A DNA stretch of 64,000 nt from Limnobaculum allomyrinae (GCF_016649425.1 NZ_JADRCR010000008.1:159913-223912); one strand, 5' to 3'. Shown: positions 30,351 to 40,516, counted from the first letter of the stretch. Notes: generated from the letters alone by a model not told the origin. Translations and numbers: made by a program.

Positions 30351-31328
30351 CTAATCCCGATAAATATTCACATACACCGCTTGCCCCACTCGGCCAATAC
30401 CGCGATACATTCCTTCGCTATTAAACGGTGTGGCTACATTTCCCTTTGAGTCGATGGCGATTAAGCCTCCGCGTCCATTAATTGCGGGTAACTTTTCCAT
30501 AACGACTTTATTTGTTGCTTGTTCTAATGACATTCCCGCATATTCCATCATGGCGGAAACGTCATAGGCAGCAACGGTTCTCATAAACATTTCCCCGGTA
30601 CCGGTAGTGGATACTGCGACAGTGTTGTTATTGGCATAGCAGCCAGCGCCGATTAGAGGTGAATCACCAACTCTGCCCACTTGTTTGTTGGTCATGCCGC
30701 CGGTAGAGGTGGCTGCTGCCAGATTGCCGTGGATATCGATAGCCACGGCACCTACAGTACCGAATTTTTTATCAGGATCGATAGGCTCGCTTTGTGGTTT
30801 TTGAGTAGCCTGAGTTGCTCCGTCGTGATCCAGTACAGCACCACTTTGCTCTAGCAAGGCACGTTGAAGCTGCTCGTAGCGCGCTTCTGTGAAGTAGTAT
30901 TCAGGTTCTACAAATTCAATTCCCTGAGTTTTGGCAAATGCTTCAGCGCCATCACCAATAAACAGTACGTGATTACTATGTTCCATTACGGCACGCGCTG
31001 CCAGAATAGGATTACGTATATGAGATACACCTGCAACAGCACCAGCATTTAACGTAGCACCATCCATAATTGATGCATCAAGTTCGTTGGTTCCTGCATG
31101 AGTGAAAACTGCGCCTTTTCCGGCATTGAAAAGGGGGTTCTCTTCCAATAATCTCACCGCTTCGGTTACTGCATCCAGTGCGCTTCCTCCGGCGGCAAGA
31201 ATGATTTGACCGGCAGTAACTATCTCGGAGAGCGATTGACGAAATTCCAACTCTTTTTCTGCGGTCATTGCTGTTCTGGTAATAGCACCAGCGCCACCAT
31301 GGATGGCAATTACGGGAGTGAGTGTCAT
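30351..31328 (-). CDS. iaaA: isoaspartyl peptidase / L-asparaginase
   Basis: Ntn-hydrolase that cleaves itself to expose a catalytic Thr and then hydrolyses isoaspartyl dipeptides and asparagine. The cleavage site is before T191 in KKFGTVGAVAID. Substrate-binding segments are GRVGDSPLIGAGCYAN and the TGTGEMFMR loop. Its 325 residues are close to E. coli IaaA (321). In E. coli iaaA heads the gsiABCD glutathione importer operon; no such genes follow here. Confidence 0.93.
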   Translation of the reverse strand: MTLTPVIAIHGGAGAITRTAMTAEKELEFRQSLSEIVTAGQIILAAGGSALDAVTEAVRLLEENPLFNAGKGAVFTHAGTNELDASIMDGATLNAGAVAGVSHIRNPILAARAVMEHSNHVLFIGDGAEAFAKTQGIEFVEPEYYFTEARYEQLQRALLEQSGAVLDHDGATQATQKPQSEPIDPDKKFGTVGAVAIDIHGNLAAATSTGGMTNKQVGRVGDSPLIGAGCYANNNTVAVSTTGTGEMFMRTVAAYDVSAMMEYAGMSLEQATNKVVMEKLPAINGRGGLIAIDSKGNVATPFNSEGMYRGIGRVGQAVYVNIYRD

Positions 31329-31924
31329 AGTTTTTCGAGTCCGCTGTTTGATGTGTTTAGTTTAATTTTAAATTAATTGAATTATGCGCAACTGAATATT
31401 AGATCTACTGGACTATAAGTTTTTTGATTGCTGTACGTAAAGAGGAAAATGGCTGAGAAATAGTAGATATCTCCGATTAATTGTCAGTGGATATGACCGC
31501 GTTTTATTCAATTGATTAAAGGATATGAACAATTTTTTATTTTCATATATTAATTTAAATTCAATTGCTTATAAGTTTTTTCTTCAGATTTATTCTTTTA
31601 TGGAATCAAGAAGATATTTTTACTGCGAACAGCTATAACGGATTATATTGTTTTACTCTATAGCTGATGCTTGGATGTTATTAATTAATTTAATTATTGT
31701 TACACATGGTTTCTTAATTGTTGCATTTATGGGGTGTAGTATAGTCTACTGTATTATAATAACCGCAATATTTACGTTGATTTAGGTAATACAGCTTCTG
31801 GTTTTTGATGCGGATTATTATCTGGCTGTTTGATTGCGCCTATCTGAACGATAAGTGTAATTAAGTTGATATTTGAATGAGAATCATTATCATTTAATTG
31901 TGTAGTGATTCGGAGATTATATCC
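31329..31924. other. divergent iaaA/mntH control region
   Basis: About 600 bp with no supported gene. It is AT-rich and contains the Fur box at 31873-31891 next to mntH. An AGCTATA/TATAGCT inverted repeat separated by 21 bases lies around 31629-31666. I looked for an MntR box (AACATAGC...GCTATGTT type) and did not find one. Confidence 0.55.
31873..31891 (+). promoter_or_regulatory. Fur box upstream of mntH
   Basis: The 19 bases match the Fur consensus at about 15 positions, with a perfect right half (AATCATTATC). It lies 33 bp before the mntH start, so iron-bound Fur should repress mntH. Confidence 0.8.
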
Positions 31925-33154
31925 ATGTCAGATTCAGGTGCCATAGTTCAGTCAGGTAAAGTATCGAGAAAGATTAGACTTGCTCTGATGGGACCTGCTT
32001 TTATTGCGGCCATCGGTTATATCGACCCGGGTAACTTTGCGACTAATATTCAGGCTGGTTCAGCTTTTGGCTATCAGCTGCTGTGGGTTGTCGTCTGGGC
32101 CAATATCATGGCAATGGTGGTACAGCTTTTTTCTGCCAAGTTGGGAATTGCGACCAATAAAAATTTGGCAGAACATATTCGCGATCGGTTTCCACGTCCG
32201 ATCGTCTGGTTTTATTGGGTTCAGGCTGAGTTAATTGCGATAGCAACCGATTTGGCTGAGTTTATTGGCGCAGCAATTGGATTCAAACTATTGCTGGGTG
32301 TAAGTTTGTTAAACGGTGCCGTGATAACCGGTATCTGTACCTTCCTGATTTTAATGCTACAGAGTAAAGGGGATAAGCCTTTAGAGCGGGTAATTGGCGC
32401 TTTTCTGCTGTTTGTTGCCGGAGCCTATATCATTGAATTGGTATTTTCGTCCCCTGATGTTACTGAGCTGTCTGCCGGTATGCTAATACCCGGGCTACCA
32501 AATAACGACGCGGTATTTCTGGCTGCAGGAGTATTAGGCGCTACTATCATGCCCCATGTTATTTACCTGCATTCTGCATTAACGCAAAATTCCAAAGGTA
32601 GCAGAGAAGAACGCTATTCAGCCACGAAATGGGACGTGGCAGTGGCGATGACAATTGCTGGTTTTGTTAATTTATCGATGATGGCAATGGCGGCGGCAGT
32701 ATTTCACTTTCATGGGCAAACAGGAATTACTGAGCTTGATCAGGCTTATGTCACACTGGAGCCCCTGTTAGGTAAATTTGCAGCGGTGACCTTTGGTCTT
32801 AGTTTGGTGGCAGCGGGTCTATCTTCTACTGTTGTTGGAACCATGGCCGGGCAGGTTGTGATGCAAGGTTTTATTCACTTCAGAATACCGCTTTGGCTAC
32901 GCCGTGCAGTGACGATGCTGCCATCGTTTGTTGTGATTATGAGCGGTATGGATGCGACTCGTATTCTGATTGTCAGTCAGGTATTTCTTAGTTTTGGTAT
33001 TGCGTTGGCGTTAATTCCACTATTGAGTTTTACCGGAAACCGCGAGCTGATGGGGGATTTAGTTAATAGCGTATTGATGCAAAATATTGGCCGGGCGATT
33101 GTCGGGCTGGTAGTCAGTCTGAATATCTATTTGCTAATCAGCTTCTTCTTATAG
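31925..33154 (+). CDS. mntH: proton-coupled manganese transporter MntH (Nramp)
   Basis: Inner-membrane Mn2+/Fe2+:H+ symporter with 11 TM helices. The helix-1 metal motif DPGN is at residues 34-37 ([11 protein letters not shown]), and the helix-6 metal-site segment reads [12 protein letters not shown]. From ATG 31925 the protein is 409 residues (412 in E. coli). An upstream TTG at 31898 is in frame but lies beside the Fur box and adds unaligned residues. A GGAG motif precedes 31925. It is monocistronic. Confidence 0.96.
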   Translation: MSDSGAIVQSGKVSRKIRLALMGPAFIAAIGYIDPGNFATNIQAGSAFGYQLLWVVVWANIMAMVVQLFSAKLGIATNKNLAEHIRDRFPRPIVWFYWVQAELIAIATDLAEFIGAAIGFKLLLGVSLLNGAVITGICTFLILMLQSKGDKPLERVIGAFLLFVAGAYIIELVFSSPDVTELSAGMLIPGLPNNDAVFLAAGVLGATIMPHVIYLHSALTQNSKGSREERYSATKWDVAVAMTIAGFVNLSMMAMAAAVFHFHGQTGITELDQAYVTLEPLLGKFAAVTFGLSLVAAGLSSTVVGTMAGQVVMQGFIHFRIPLWLRRAVTMLPSFVVIMSGMDATRILIVSQVFLSFGIALALIPLLSFTGNRELMGDLVNSVLMQNIGRAIVGLVVSLNIYLLISFFL

Positions 33155-33155
33155 C

Positions 33156-33191
33156 AGACAGCCGCCACCATAAACCTAATGGCGGCTATCT
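33156..33191. terminator. hairpin between convergent mntH and gpr
   Basis: AGCCGCCA pairs with TGGCGGCT over a 12-base loop, extended by three more pairs beyond a mismatch. It immediately follows the mntH stop. No long T-run on either strand, so efficiency is uncertain. Confidence 0.6.
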
Positions 33192-33203
33192 GAGTTAACT
33201 ATC

Positions 33204-34196
33204 CTATTTGGATAGAATAGTTTCTATCTCATTAAGTTCCTGCGGGCTAAATTCCAGATTGTTCAATGTAGCCACTGCATCTTCGATTTGGCTGACTTTG
33301 CTGGCGCCAATCAATGCTGAGGTCACTTTCCCTTCTCGTAAAACCCAGGCCAGCGCCATTTGAACCAGTTTCTGTCCACGGCGTTGGGCAATTTCATTCA
33401 GTTGACGAATTTGAGTTACTCGAGCTTCTGTTAACTGGTCGCTGGTGAGGAAAGGGCTGTCACTGGCGATCCGGGAACCTTCCGGAATACCCGATAGATA
33501 GCGATCGGTTAAAAGACCACCAGCTAAAGGTGAGAAGGCAATTGAACCAACACCTTCTTCTTGTAAAACCTCTTGTAATCCATTTTCAATCCAGCGTTCA
33601 AACATAGAGTATTTAGGCTGGTGAATCAGACAAGGTGTTCCCAGTGAATTTAGAATACGAATAGCCTCTTTGGCTTTATCCGCAGGATAGTTAGAAAGTC
33701 CGACATACAGCGCCTTACCCTGACGAACAATTAAGTCCAGGGCTGACATGGTTTCTTCCAGTGGCGTATCAGGATCGGGACGATGGTGATAAAAAATATC
33801 AACATAGTCGAGACCCATACGCTTCAGGCTTTGATCCAGGCTGGAAACCAGATATTTTTTAGAACCAAAGTCTCCATAAGGGCCCGGCCACATGGTGTAT
33901 CCAGCTTTAGAAGAGATAATCATTTCATCACGATAGTGCTGAAAATCCTGCTTCAAAATACGCCCAAAATTAATCTCTGCTGAACCGGGAGGGGGACCAT
34001 AGTTATTTGCTAAATCAAAATGGGTAATGCCTGCATCAAAAGCAGTACGGATCATTTCACGACTGTTTTCATACAGCGTGACATCACCAAAATTGTGCCA
34101 AAGGCCAAGTGATATTTTTGGCAGCTGAATTCCGCTGCGGCCACAACGGGCATATTGCATAGAGTCATACCGTTGTGGATTGACGAAGTGGGACAT
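33204..34196 (-). CDS. gpr: aldo-keto reductase, L-glyceraldehyde 3-phosphate reductase type (YghZ)
   Basis: NADPH-dependent AKR14-type (alpha/beta)8 barrel that detoxifies L-glyceraldehyde 3-phosphate and methylglyoxal in E. coli. The catalytic tetrad can be seen as the Asp of HFDLANNYG, the Tyr of the same motif, the Lys of IISSKAGY and the His of IFYHHRPD. The NADP-binding end has GASKVSQIEDAV. It has 330 residues (346 in E. coli YghZ). curA lies 82 bp upstream on the same strand, so the two oxidoreductases may share a transcript. Confidence 0.85.
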   Translation of the reverse strand: MSHFVNPQRYDSMQYARCGRSGIQLPKISLGLWHNFGDVTLYENSREMIRTAFDAGITHFDLANNYGPPPGSAEINFGRILKQDFQHYRDEMIISSKAGYTMWPGPYGDFGSKKYLVSSLDQSLKRMGLDYVDIFYHHRPDPDTPLEETMSALDLIVRQGKALYVGLSNYPADKAKEAIRILNSLGTPCLIHQPKYSMFERWIENGLQEVLQEEGVGSIAFSPLAGGLLTDRYLSGIPEGSRIASDSPFLTSDQLTEARVTQIRQLNEIAQRRGQKLVQMALAWVLREGKVTSALIGASKVSQIEDAVATLNNLEFSPQELNEIETILSK

Positions 34197-34278
34197 TCAT
34201 ATCTCCTTAGGAAGGTACACGAGGTTTGCTGGTGTACCGAATAATAAAATCAGATAAATCGTAGCTGAGCCATGATAA

Positions 34279-35316
34279 TTAGTTCTCATTACCTAGCTGA
34301 ATAACTAACTTTCCGAAGTTCTCGCCTTTTAACCGGCCGATAAAGGCATCAGGTGCATTTTCTAATCCCTGAACCAGATGTTCCCGGTATTTGATTTTTC
34401 CTTCCGCTACCCATTGCCCCATTTGCTGGATGAATTCGCCAAAATGGTGGGCATAGTCATTAAAGATAATGAATCCCTGCATGCGAATTCTCTTTTTCAA
34501 AATAATACTTTCAAGCAGACTGAGCCGGTCAGGGCCATCAGGTAGTGCAGTGGCATTATATTGCGAGATGATGCCACAAACCGGGATACGGGCACGTGGA
34601 TTTAACAGAGGAAGAACAGCATCAAATACTTTACCGCCTACGTTTTCATAATAGATATCAACTCCCTGAGGGCAAGCCTTGGCCAACTGTTGAGCTAAAT
34701 CTGACTGGTAATGGTCGAGACATACATCAAATCCTAATGTTTCTACCGCATAACGACATTTCTCAGCACCGCCAGCAATACCAATGACCCGGCATCCTTT
34801 TAGCTTGGCTATTTGGCCTACGGTTCCGCCCACAGGCCCCGTTGCTGCAGCGACGACCAGCGTCTCTCCTGATTTGGGTTGACCTATATCTAAAAGCCCC
34901 ATATAGGCGGTAAATCCCGGCATTCCGAGAATTCCTAATGCATAAGAAGGATGAGGAATAACGCTATCCAGCTTGATAATGCCTTGGCCATCTGTCACCA
35001 CATAATCTTGCCAACCAGCCTGACCAACTACCCAATCACCAGCCTGGAATTGAGGATGATTCGATTGCACCACTTTACTAACGGTACCTCCAACAATGAC
35101 GTCATCTATCTCCATTGGTGGAGAATAAGATGGAGCATCGCTCATGCGCCCTCGTACATATGGATCCAGAGAGAGGTAGACGGTACGTAGTAATAATTCC
35201 CCCGCACCAGCAACAGGAATTGGCTGTTGTTCCAGACGAAAATCATTTGTAGTAGGGGCACCATAAGGGCGGGAGGCAAGAACAATACGGCGGTTGATAT
35301 TTGGGCTTTGACTCAT
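34279..35316 (-). CDS. curA: NADPH-dependent alkenal/one reductase CurA (YncB)
   Basis: Zinc-free medium-chain reductase (345 residues, as E. coli CurA) that reduces carbon-carbon double bonds of enones such as curcumin. The N-terminal GroES-like domain has VYLSLDPYVRGRM. The Rossmann domain has the LDR signature AATGPVGGTVGQIAKLKG with GIAGGAEKC. It precedes gpr on the same strand; together they suggest reactive-carbonyl detoxification. Confidence 0.88.
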   Translation of the reverse strand: MSQSPNINRRIVLASRPYGAPTTNDFRLEQQPIPVAGAGELLLRTVYLSLDPYVRGRMSDAPSYSPPMEIDDVIVGGTVSKVVQSNHPQFQAGDWVVGQAGWQDYVVTDGQGIIKLDSVIPHPSYALGILGMPGFTAYMGLLDIGQPKSGETLVVAAATGPVGGTVGQIAKLKGCRVIGIAGGAEKCRYAVETLGFDVCLDHYQSDLAQQLAKACPQGVDIYYENVGGKVFDAVLPLLNPRARIPVCGIISQYNATALPDGPDRLSLLESIILKKRIRMQGFIIFNDYAHHFGEFIQQMGQWVAEGKIKYREHLVQGLENAPDAFIGRLKGENFGKLVIQLGNEN

Positions 35317-35474
35317 AATGCCTTCCTTTATTAATACAGATAAGGGGAAACTGAGCTTTATTCGCGTAACACAAAGTACCTCTAATCATGGTCAATAGAC
35401 AGCATTTGTGTTTGTTTAATTAAGCGAAAAAATGAAAAGCCAGGCAGGAGAAGGGATCGCTGAATAGCAGAAAT

Positions 35475-35504
35475 AAAAACGCCACGATAATCAGTGGCGT
35501 TTTT
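35475..35504 (-). terminator. Rho-independent terminator after chaA
   Basis: ACGCCAC and GTGGCGT form the stem with an eight-base loop, flanked by A- and T-runs on both sides. It lies 16 bp past the chaA stop and faces the curA promoter side. Confidence 0.88.
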
Positions 35505-35519
35505 GGTGAGAAGGGCAAG

Positions 35520-36629
35520 TTATCCCATCATCAGAACCAGCATATAAGCAACAAACACGGCCAGATGCGCCGCACCATTCAATACATTTGTTCTGCCCGT
35601 TGCAAACGAACTCTGACAAAGCAGCAGCACGGTAACAAGTAATACAATGTTAGAGGTCGACAGACCAAAGATCAGCTGTTGACCAGTAATGGTTGCGATA
35701 ATAACGACAGCCGGTACGGTCAGAGAAATGGTTGCCAGCACCGAGCCGAAGAACAGATTCATTGCGCGCTGTACCTGATTATTCATTACAGCCTTCAATG
35801 CACCCAGACCTTCCGGTGAAAGAATTAATAATGCAATCAGGAAGCCGGTAAATTGCGGTGGTGCATGCAATTCAGTTAATAAATATTCCAGCGAACCCGC
35901 ATTGATTTTAGTCACAGCGATAACAGCGATCAAATGAACCACTAACCAACAGGCATGCCAGGCATTGCCATGAGCAGAAGGTTTTCCATGATGATCGTCC
36001 GGGCCATCGCCTTCATCTTCGTGTTCATATATAAACAGATTTTGATGAGTTTTAGTTTGTATGGTCAGGAATACGACGTACATCGCAGCAGACAACAGGG
36101 CAATAATCAAAAGCTGACCTGAACTAAAAGTTCCACTGCCAAAGGTCGCAGGTAATACCAAAACAATAATTGCCAGCGGCAGTAATGCTGTCAAATATTG
36201 CTTGATACCCGCCAGATTAACGTGTTGGGTTGCAAATTTGCGGCCACCCAATAATAAAGATATGCCTACCAGCCCACTCATGACTATCATAATGACAGAA
36301 TATAACGTATCCCTCATCAGCGTTGGTCCGGTGTCACCGGTAACCATCAGCGCAGAAATCAGGCTGACTTCCAGTATCACCACTGCCAGACTCAGGATTA
36401 GTGAACCGTAGGGTTCTCCCAGTCTGTGAGCCAGTACGTCGGCGTGACGAACCACACTAAAAGCTGCACCCAGAATCGTAACCAGTGCAAGAAGGTTAAT
36501 TAAGACAGTAATCAGAAGGTTAGTATTGTGCTGCATAAAGAGCAGTACAGGAATGGTAATCATGGTCAGAATGAGTGAATACTCTTTATGACGCGTTTTG
36601 CCCGAAGGATGATGTTGTGCTTGATCCAT
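35520..36629 (-). CDS. chaA: calcium/sodium:proton antiporter ChaA
   Basis: CaCA-family inner-membrane antiporter exporting Na+/Ca2+ (and K+) in exchange for H+ at alkaline pH. Eleven or so helices carry two inverted alpha repeats, seen as AVVILEVSLISALM (about 85-100) and LLILSPEGLGALKAVMNN (about 265-285). A central acidic, His-rich loop (EHEDEGDGPDDHHG) separates the halves. It has 369 residues (366 in E. coli). It is transcribed alone. Confidence 0.92.
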   Translation of the reverse strand: MDQAQHHPSGKTRHKEYSLILTMITIPVLLFMQHNTNLLITVLINLLALVTILGAAFSVVRHADVLAHRLGEPYGSLILSLAVVILEVSLISALMVTGDTGPTLMRDTLYSVIMIVMSGLVGISLLLGGRKFATQHVNLAGIKQYLTALLPLAIIVLVLPATFGSGTFSSGQLLIIALLSAAMYVVFLTIQTKTHQNLFIYEHEDEGDGPDDHHGKPSAHGNAWHACWLVVHLIAVIAVTKINAGSLEYLLTELHAPPQFTGFLIALLILSPEGLGALKAVMNNQVQRAMNLFFGSVLATISLTVPAVVIIATITGQQLIFGLSTSNIVLLVTVLLLCQSSFATGRTNVLNGAAHLAVFVAYMLVLMMG

Positions 36630-36800
36630 AAATTCTCTCTGTGGCTAAGGGTATAATCAGGCGATAAAGTGAAGTTCTACTTTTATTACATTCAACATAG
36701 ATGTTAATAGAACTTTAGTCACAGGGCTTAAATAATCAGGCCGGACGTTAACCTGCCTGAGAAAAAGGATTAACGTTACCGGCTCTGAGAAAGCTCTCAG

Positions 36801-37352
36801 CTAGAACTGCCAGCGAGCCCAGGTAAATAAGACGTTACCGTTGTTATAGGTACCAGGAATATAGGTATTTTGAATAGCAAACTGCTTATATTCTATCGAG
36901 AATAGTGGCAGTGGTAACGGTAATGGAATATAGGAGTAGTCGTGGCGAGCAGTAATCGCCGCAGTAAAACCGAGCCCCAGACGCCAATCTCTGTCTTTAC
37001 CAAAATACCAGTTTTTCTGGTAGCCATAACCGGCAATAGGTTGAAATTGATTGTGTGAGTCTTGAAACTCCATCGCGTAAATAGAGTGCCAGTTCCCTTC
37101 ATTGTCAAACCGTGATACGCCATAACCAACCCCCCAAGGTCTCTCGTTATAAGAGTCGGTTTTATCTTTGTCATACATGGCACGGTTATGCCATGTATTT
37201 AAGGGAACATAGAGGTCACGGGTAGGGGAGTTCCAGGTTTGTTTAACATTGCTCTTAATGGTTTCCCAAATACCGTCATCTGCCGCCTCTTCTGCAACGG
37301 CATTGAAAGATAAACTGAATAACAGAGCTGATGTAGCGATAACGGCTTTCAT
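36801..37352 (-). CDS. pagP: lipid A palmitoyltransferase PagP
   Basis: Outer-membrane eight-strand beta-barrel that moves palmitate from phospholipid onto lipid A, giving resistance to cationic peptides. A 22-residue signal peptide is visible. With that cleavage the catalytic residues become mature H33 (NTWHNRAM), D76 and S77 (EFQDSHNQF), exactly as in E. coli. It ends in a C-terminal Trp-Gln-Phe typical of Bam substrates. The length is 183 residues. I found no PhoP box upstream. Confidence 0.95.
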   Translation of the reverse strand: MKAVIATSALLFSLSFNAVAEEAADDGIWETIKSNVKQTWNSPTRDLYVPLNTWHNRAMYDKDKTDSYNERPWGVGYGVSRFDNEGNWHSIYAMEFQDSHNQFQPIAGYGYQKNWYFGKDRDWRLGLGFTAAITARHDYSYIPLPLPLPLFSIEYKQFAIQNTYIPGTYNNGNVLFTWARWQF

Positions 37353-37734
37353 AATTTGAGAATTACTTTCCAGTGTGTGTATATGTCCCTATTCTGCGCG
37401 TTTCCAAATAAAAAAAGCCGCGCATAGAATCTGTTTTGTCATAGTTCGTTGGCAATGAGCCGTTGGTTATTATAATAAAATCATGTATGGAATTCACTAT
37501 AAACGCGCTATTTATGTGGCGTAGTTGTTACAAGATGTTGGTCTGGAGAGATGACGCCGTCGTGAAAACAGTTATTTTTTATTGGTATTGATGATTAACC
37601 TTAATAAATATAGGGATTTATCTTGTGTTACATAATCTGCTATCGAGCTAACTCAATCAGCGACATTAATTAGCTTTTAAGTTAAAGTAATCGAATAGTT
37701 TGTTATCTGTTATCTAAATATTGAGGGGTCTGTT
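37353..37734. other. divergent pagP/yqaB intergenic region
   Basis: 382 bp without a gene. Single TAAAC/GTTTA-like words occur, but no direct repeat at PhoP-box spacing. A loose inverted repeat (GCGCG...CGCGC, about 20-base loop) near 37397-37430 could be a weak hairpin. The remainder is AT-rich. Confidence 0.5.
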
Positions 37735-38301
37735 ATGTATGACCGCTATCAGGGGCTGATCTTTGACATGGATGGCACTTTGCTGGATACCGAAGAAGGG
37801 CATCGAAAAGCCTGGAGTGAGGTACTGGCAAAATATGGTATGGAGCTGGATTTAGAAAAGGTTATCGCTCTGAATGGTTCACCTTCCTGGAAAATTGCTG
37901 AATTTGTTATCAACAGTTATCAGGTTGATATGGATCCTTATAAATTAGCACAGGAAAAATTCGATATTGTCGAAGAGATGGTATTGGATATGGTTAAACC
38001 ATTACCCATTGTTGAGGTGGTTAAGTCCTATCATGGGAAACGCCCGATGGCTGTAGGTACAGGTAGCATGCATGGTTTTGCTGAAAGACTCTTGCAACAC
38101 GTTGGTCTAAAAGATTATTTTACGGCAATTGTTGGTGCTGATGATGTACAACATCATAAACCAGCGCCGGATACTTTCTTGCTCTGTGCGCAGCTAATGA
38201 AAGTGACTCCAGATTCTTGCATCGTTTTTGAAGATGCGCCATTTGGCCTTCAGGCGGCTAAAGCTGCTGGTATGGATGCCGTGGATGTTCGTTATTTGTG
38301 A
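37735..38301 (+). CDS. yqaB: HAD-family sugar phosphatase YqaB (fructose-1-phosphatase type)
   Basis: HAD phosphatase of 188 residues. Motif I is DMDGTLLDTE (nucleophile in IFDMDG), motif II is the Thr of AVGTGSM, the motif III Lys is in HHKPAPDTF, and motif IV is VFEDAPFG. E. coli YqaB acts on fructose-1-phosphate and 6-phosphogluconate. It overlaps yqaA by four bases (GTGA) and precedes gshA, the same order as in E. coli. Confidence 0.93.
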   Translation: MYDRYQGLIFDMDGTLLDTEEGHRKAWSEVLAKYGMELDLEKVIALNGSPSWKIAEFVINSYQVDMDPYKLAQEKFDIVEEMVLDMVKPLPIVEVVKSYHGKRPMAVGTGSMHGFAERLLQHVGLKDYFTAIVGADDVQHHKPAPDTFLLCAQLMKVTPDSCIVFEDAPFGLQAAKAAGMDAVDVRYL

Positions 38302-38726
38302 GTGATGCACTATCGCTATCGGCGCTATTCAGCAGTAGTTTTCTGAGTGCGACTATATTGCCAGGCAATTCAGAAGTAGTATTTGCTACTTTATTAACTA
38401 CGGTAAATACCGCGCCATGGTTATTGCTGGTGGTAGCGATTATAGGGAATACGCTAGGAGGGCTGACGAATGTCATCATTGGCCGAATAGCGCCAATACC
38501 TAAACATCACCCACGATTAGAATTGGCTATGAAATGGCTACAACGCTATGGTTCGCCGGCGTTGTTATTAAGTTGGTTGCCCGTAATGGGTGATTTATTG
38601 TGTCTGCTGGCCGGGTGGTTACGTTTACCCTGGTGGTCGGTTACTTTTTTTATGCTGTTAGGGAAATCACTGCGCTATTTACTCGTGATGGTGATTACGC
38701 TAAAGGGCATCTCTTTTTTTAGCTAA
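38298..38726 (+). CDS. yqaA: DedA/SNARE-associated-type inner-membrane protein YqaA
   Basis: A 142-residue membrane protein with the LSATILPGNSEVVFATLL signature of the VTT/DedA-like family and three to four helices. The GTG start overlaps the yqaB stop, indicating translational coupling. Its function is not established; related proteins have been linked to lipid scrambling. Confidence 0.9.
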   Translation: MSDALSLSALFSSSFLSATILPGNSEVVFATLLTTVNTAPWLLLVVAIIGNTLGGLTNVIIGRIAPIPKHHPRLELAMKWLQRYGSPALLLSWLPVMGDLLCLLAGWLRLPWWSVTFFMLLGKSLRYLLVMVITLKGISFFS

Positions 38727-38798
38727 CAAAAGAGAGAAGTATCGATATGAATCTTCGGTTTCGGCAGGTTGTATGAACATTGATTACGGGAGGTCGAA

Positions 38799-40361
38799 TT
38801 GATCCCGGACGTATCGAAAGCGCTATCCTGGCTGGAAGCGCATCCTCAGGCTCTAAATGGTATTCAACGTGGTATTGAACGCGAGACCCTTCGTATAACA
38901 CCGGATGGTCATTTGGCGACGACCCCACACCCTAAATCATTGGGTTCGGCATTGACTCATCGCTGGATAACTACGGATTTTGCAGAGGCATTGCTCGAGT
39001 TTATTACGCCGGTGGACGAAAATGTCGATCACCTGCTGGCTTTCCTGCGTGATATTCACCGCCATGTGAGTCGCGATTTGGGTTCTGAACTGATGTGGCC
39101 ATTAAGTATGCCGTGCTTTATCAGTTCAGAAGACAAAATAGAGTTAGCTCAGTACGGTACTTCAAACGTTGGTCGATTTAAAACCTTGTATCGTGAGGGG
39201 TTGAAGAATCGCTACGGCGCATTGATGCAGACAATTTCCGGTGTTCACTATAACTTTTCGCTGCCATTAGAATTCTGGCAGGCGCGGGAAGGAATAACTG
39301 ATGCTGAAAGTGGTAAAGAGAAAATTTCGGAAGGGTACTTCCGTTTGATTCGTAACTATTATCGTTTTGGCTGGGTGATCCCTTATCTGTTTGGTGCTTC
39401 TCCGGCGCTCTGCTCCTCTTTCATTAAAGGCCGTGAAAACAAAATGCCTTTTGAAAAACTGAAGAGCGGAGCCTGCTACCTGCCTTATGCGACTTCATTA
39501 CGCATGAGTGATTTGGGCTATACTAATACAGCTCAAAGTAACCTTGGTATTACCTTTAATAATCTGGCCACTTATGTGGAAGGATTGAAAAAAGCCATTT
39601 CAATTCCAGCTGAACAATTTAAACATTTAGATGAGAAGAGTAATGGGCATTACCAACAGATTAATAGTAATGTTCTGCAAATAGAAAACGAATTTTATGC
39701 ACCAATCCGGCCGAAGCGCGTTACGCGCAAAGGTGAATCACCATCCGATGCATTATTGCGTGGTGGCGTGGAATATATCGAAGTGAGAGCGTTGGATATT
39801 AACCCATTCTCACCTATTGGTATTGATGCCGATCAGGCTCGATTCCTCGATTTATTCCTGATTTGGTGTACGTTGGCAGATGCGCCAGAAATGAGCAGTG
39901 AAGAACTTCAGTGTACTCGCCATAACTGGAATCGGGTCATACTTGAAGGGCGTAAACCGGGGCAGACTATTGGTATTGGTTGTGATACCGCTCGTCAGCC
40001 GTTGGAAGTGGTTGGTAAATCACTGTTCGCCGATCTATTGCGAGTTGCAGAGGTGTTAGATGGCTCAAACAAAAATTCGCAATATCAGGAAGTATGCAAT
40101 AAATTGATATCTGCTTTTGAAGATCCTGAACTGACCTTCTCTGGCAGAATGCTGCAGGCCATCAAGGATGTTGGTATCGGCAGTTTTGGTTTGGCGCTGG
40201 CGGAACAATATCGTCAGATGCTACAGTCAGAACCATTAAGTGTATTAACTGAAGACGCTATGGAATCTGAACGTGTCGCTTCTCTTCGTCGTCAACAGGC
40301 GTTGGAAGAGCAGGATACGATAAGTTTTGATGAATATCTGGCTGAACAAAACCAGCGTTAG
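38799..40361 (+). CDS. gshA: glutamate-cysteine ligase GshA
   Basis: First enzyme of glutathione synthesis, ATP-dependent joining of Glu and Cys. The length is 520 residues (518 in E. coli). The start codon is TTG with a strong GGGAGG ribosome site; E. coli gshA also starts with TTG, and the protein begins [13 protein letters not shown] as there. Visible family segments are [13 protein letters not shown], the [10 protein letters not shown] acceptor region and [12 protein letters not shown]. micA lies immediately downstream on the opposite strand. Confidence 0.96.
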   Translation: MIPDVSKALSWLEAHPQALNGIQRGIERETLRITPDGHLATTPHPKSLGSALTHRWITTDFAEALLEFITPVDENVDHLLAFLRDIHRHVSRDLGSELMWPLSMPCFISSEDKIELAQYGTSNVGRFKTLYREGLKNRYGALMQTISGVHYNFSLPLEFWQAREGITDAESGKEKISEGYFRLIRNYYRFGWVIPYLFGASPALCSSFIKGRENKMPFEKLKSGACYLPYATSLRMSDLGYTNTAQSNLGITFNNLATYVEGLKKAISIPAEQFKHLDEKSNGHYQQINSNVLQIENEFYAPIRPKRVTRKGESPSDALLRGGVEYIEVRALDINPFSPIGIDADQARFLDLFLIWCTLADAPEMSSEELQCTRHNWNRVILEGRKPGQTIGIGCDTARQPLEVVGKSLFADLLRVAEVLDGSNKNSQYQEVCNKLISAFEDPELTFSGRMLQAIKDVGIGSFGLALAEQYRQMLQSEPLSVLTEDAMESERVASLRRQQALEEQDTISFDEYLAEQNQR

Positions 40362-40367
40362 TTGGAT

Positions 40368-40437
40368 AAAAGAAAGGCCACATATCTAGTGGCCTTATAA
40401 ACATCTCTAAAGAGGGATGATGATAACGAGTGTTCTT
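40368..40437 (-). ncRNA. micA: MicA small regulatory RNA
   Basis: In E. coli, micA lies between gshA and luxS on the strand opposite both, and the same place and strand hold here. Reading the minus strand, the core GTTATCATCATCCCT is identical to the E. coli seed that pairs with ompA mRNA. It is followed by AGAGATG and then a terminator stem GGCCAC/GTGGCC with a TTTCTTTT tail. Length is about 70 bases; the 5' end is estimated from the promoter. MicA uses Hfq to repress ompA and other porin-type mRNAs under envelope stress. It is also antisense to the luxS leader. Confidence 0.9.
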
Positions 40438-40444
40438 GTACTTA

Positions 40445-40474
40445 TTAGGACTCACGTTTTCGAGAAAGGTTTCC
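40445..40474 (-). promoter_or_regulatory. sigma-E-type promoter of micA
   Basis: On the minus strand, GGAAAC (40474-40469) and TCCTAA (40450-40445) are spaced 18 bases apart. This resembles the sigma-E pattern (GGAACTT and TCnAA), placed correctly for the predicted MicA 5' end near 40437. MicA is sigma-E dependent in E. coli. Confidence 0.6.
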
Positions 40475-40516
40475 TGTTTAAGTAAAAAAAGTTATTTTTT
40501 TTATGAGGTGACGAAA

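Noticed and set aside
31329..31872. MntR operator before mntH
   Set aside because: Partial palindromes were seen, but none fits the AACATAGC/GCTATGTT pattern.
37353..37734. PhoP box for pagP
   Set aside because: Only isolated TAAAC/GTTTA words were found, with no second copy at the required spacing.
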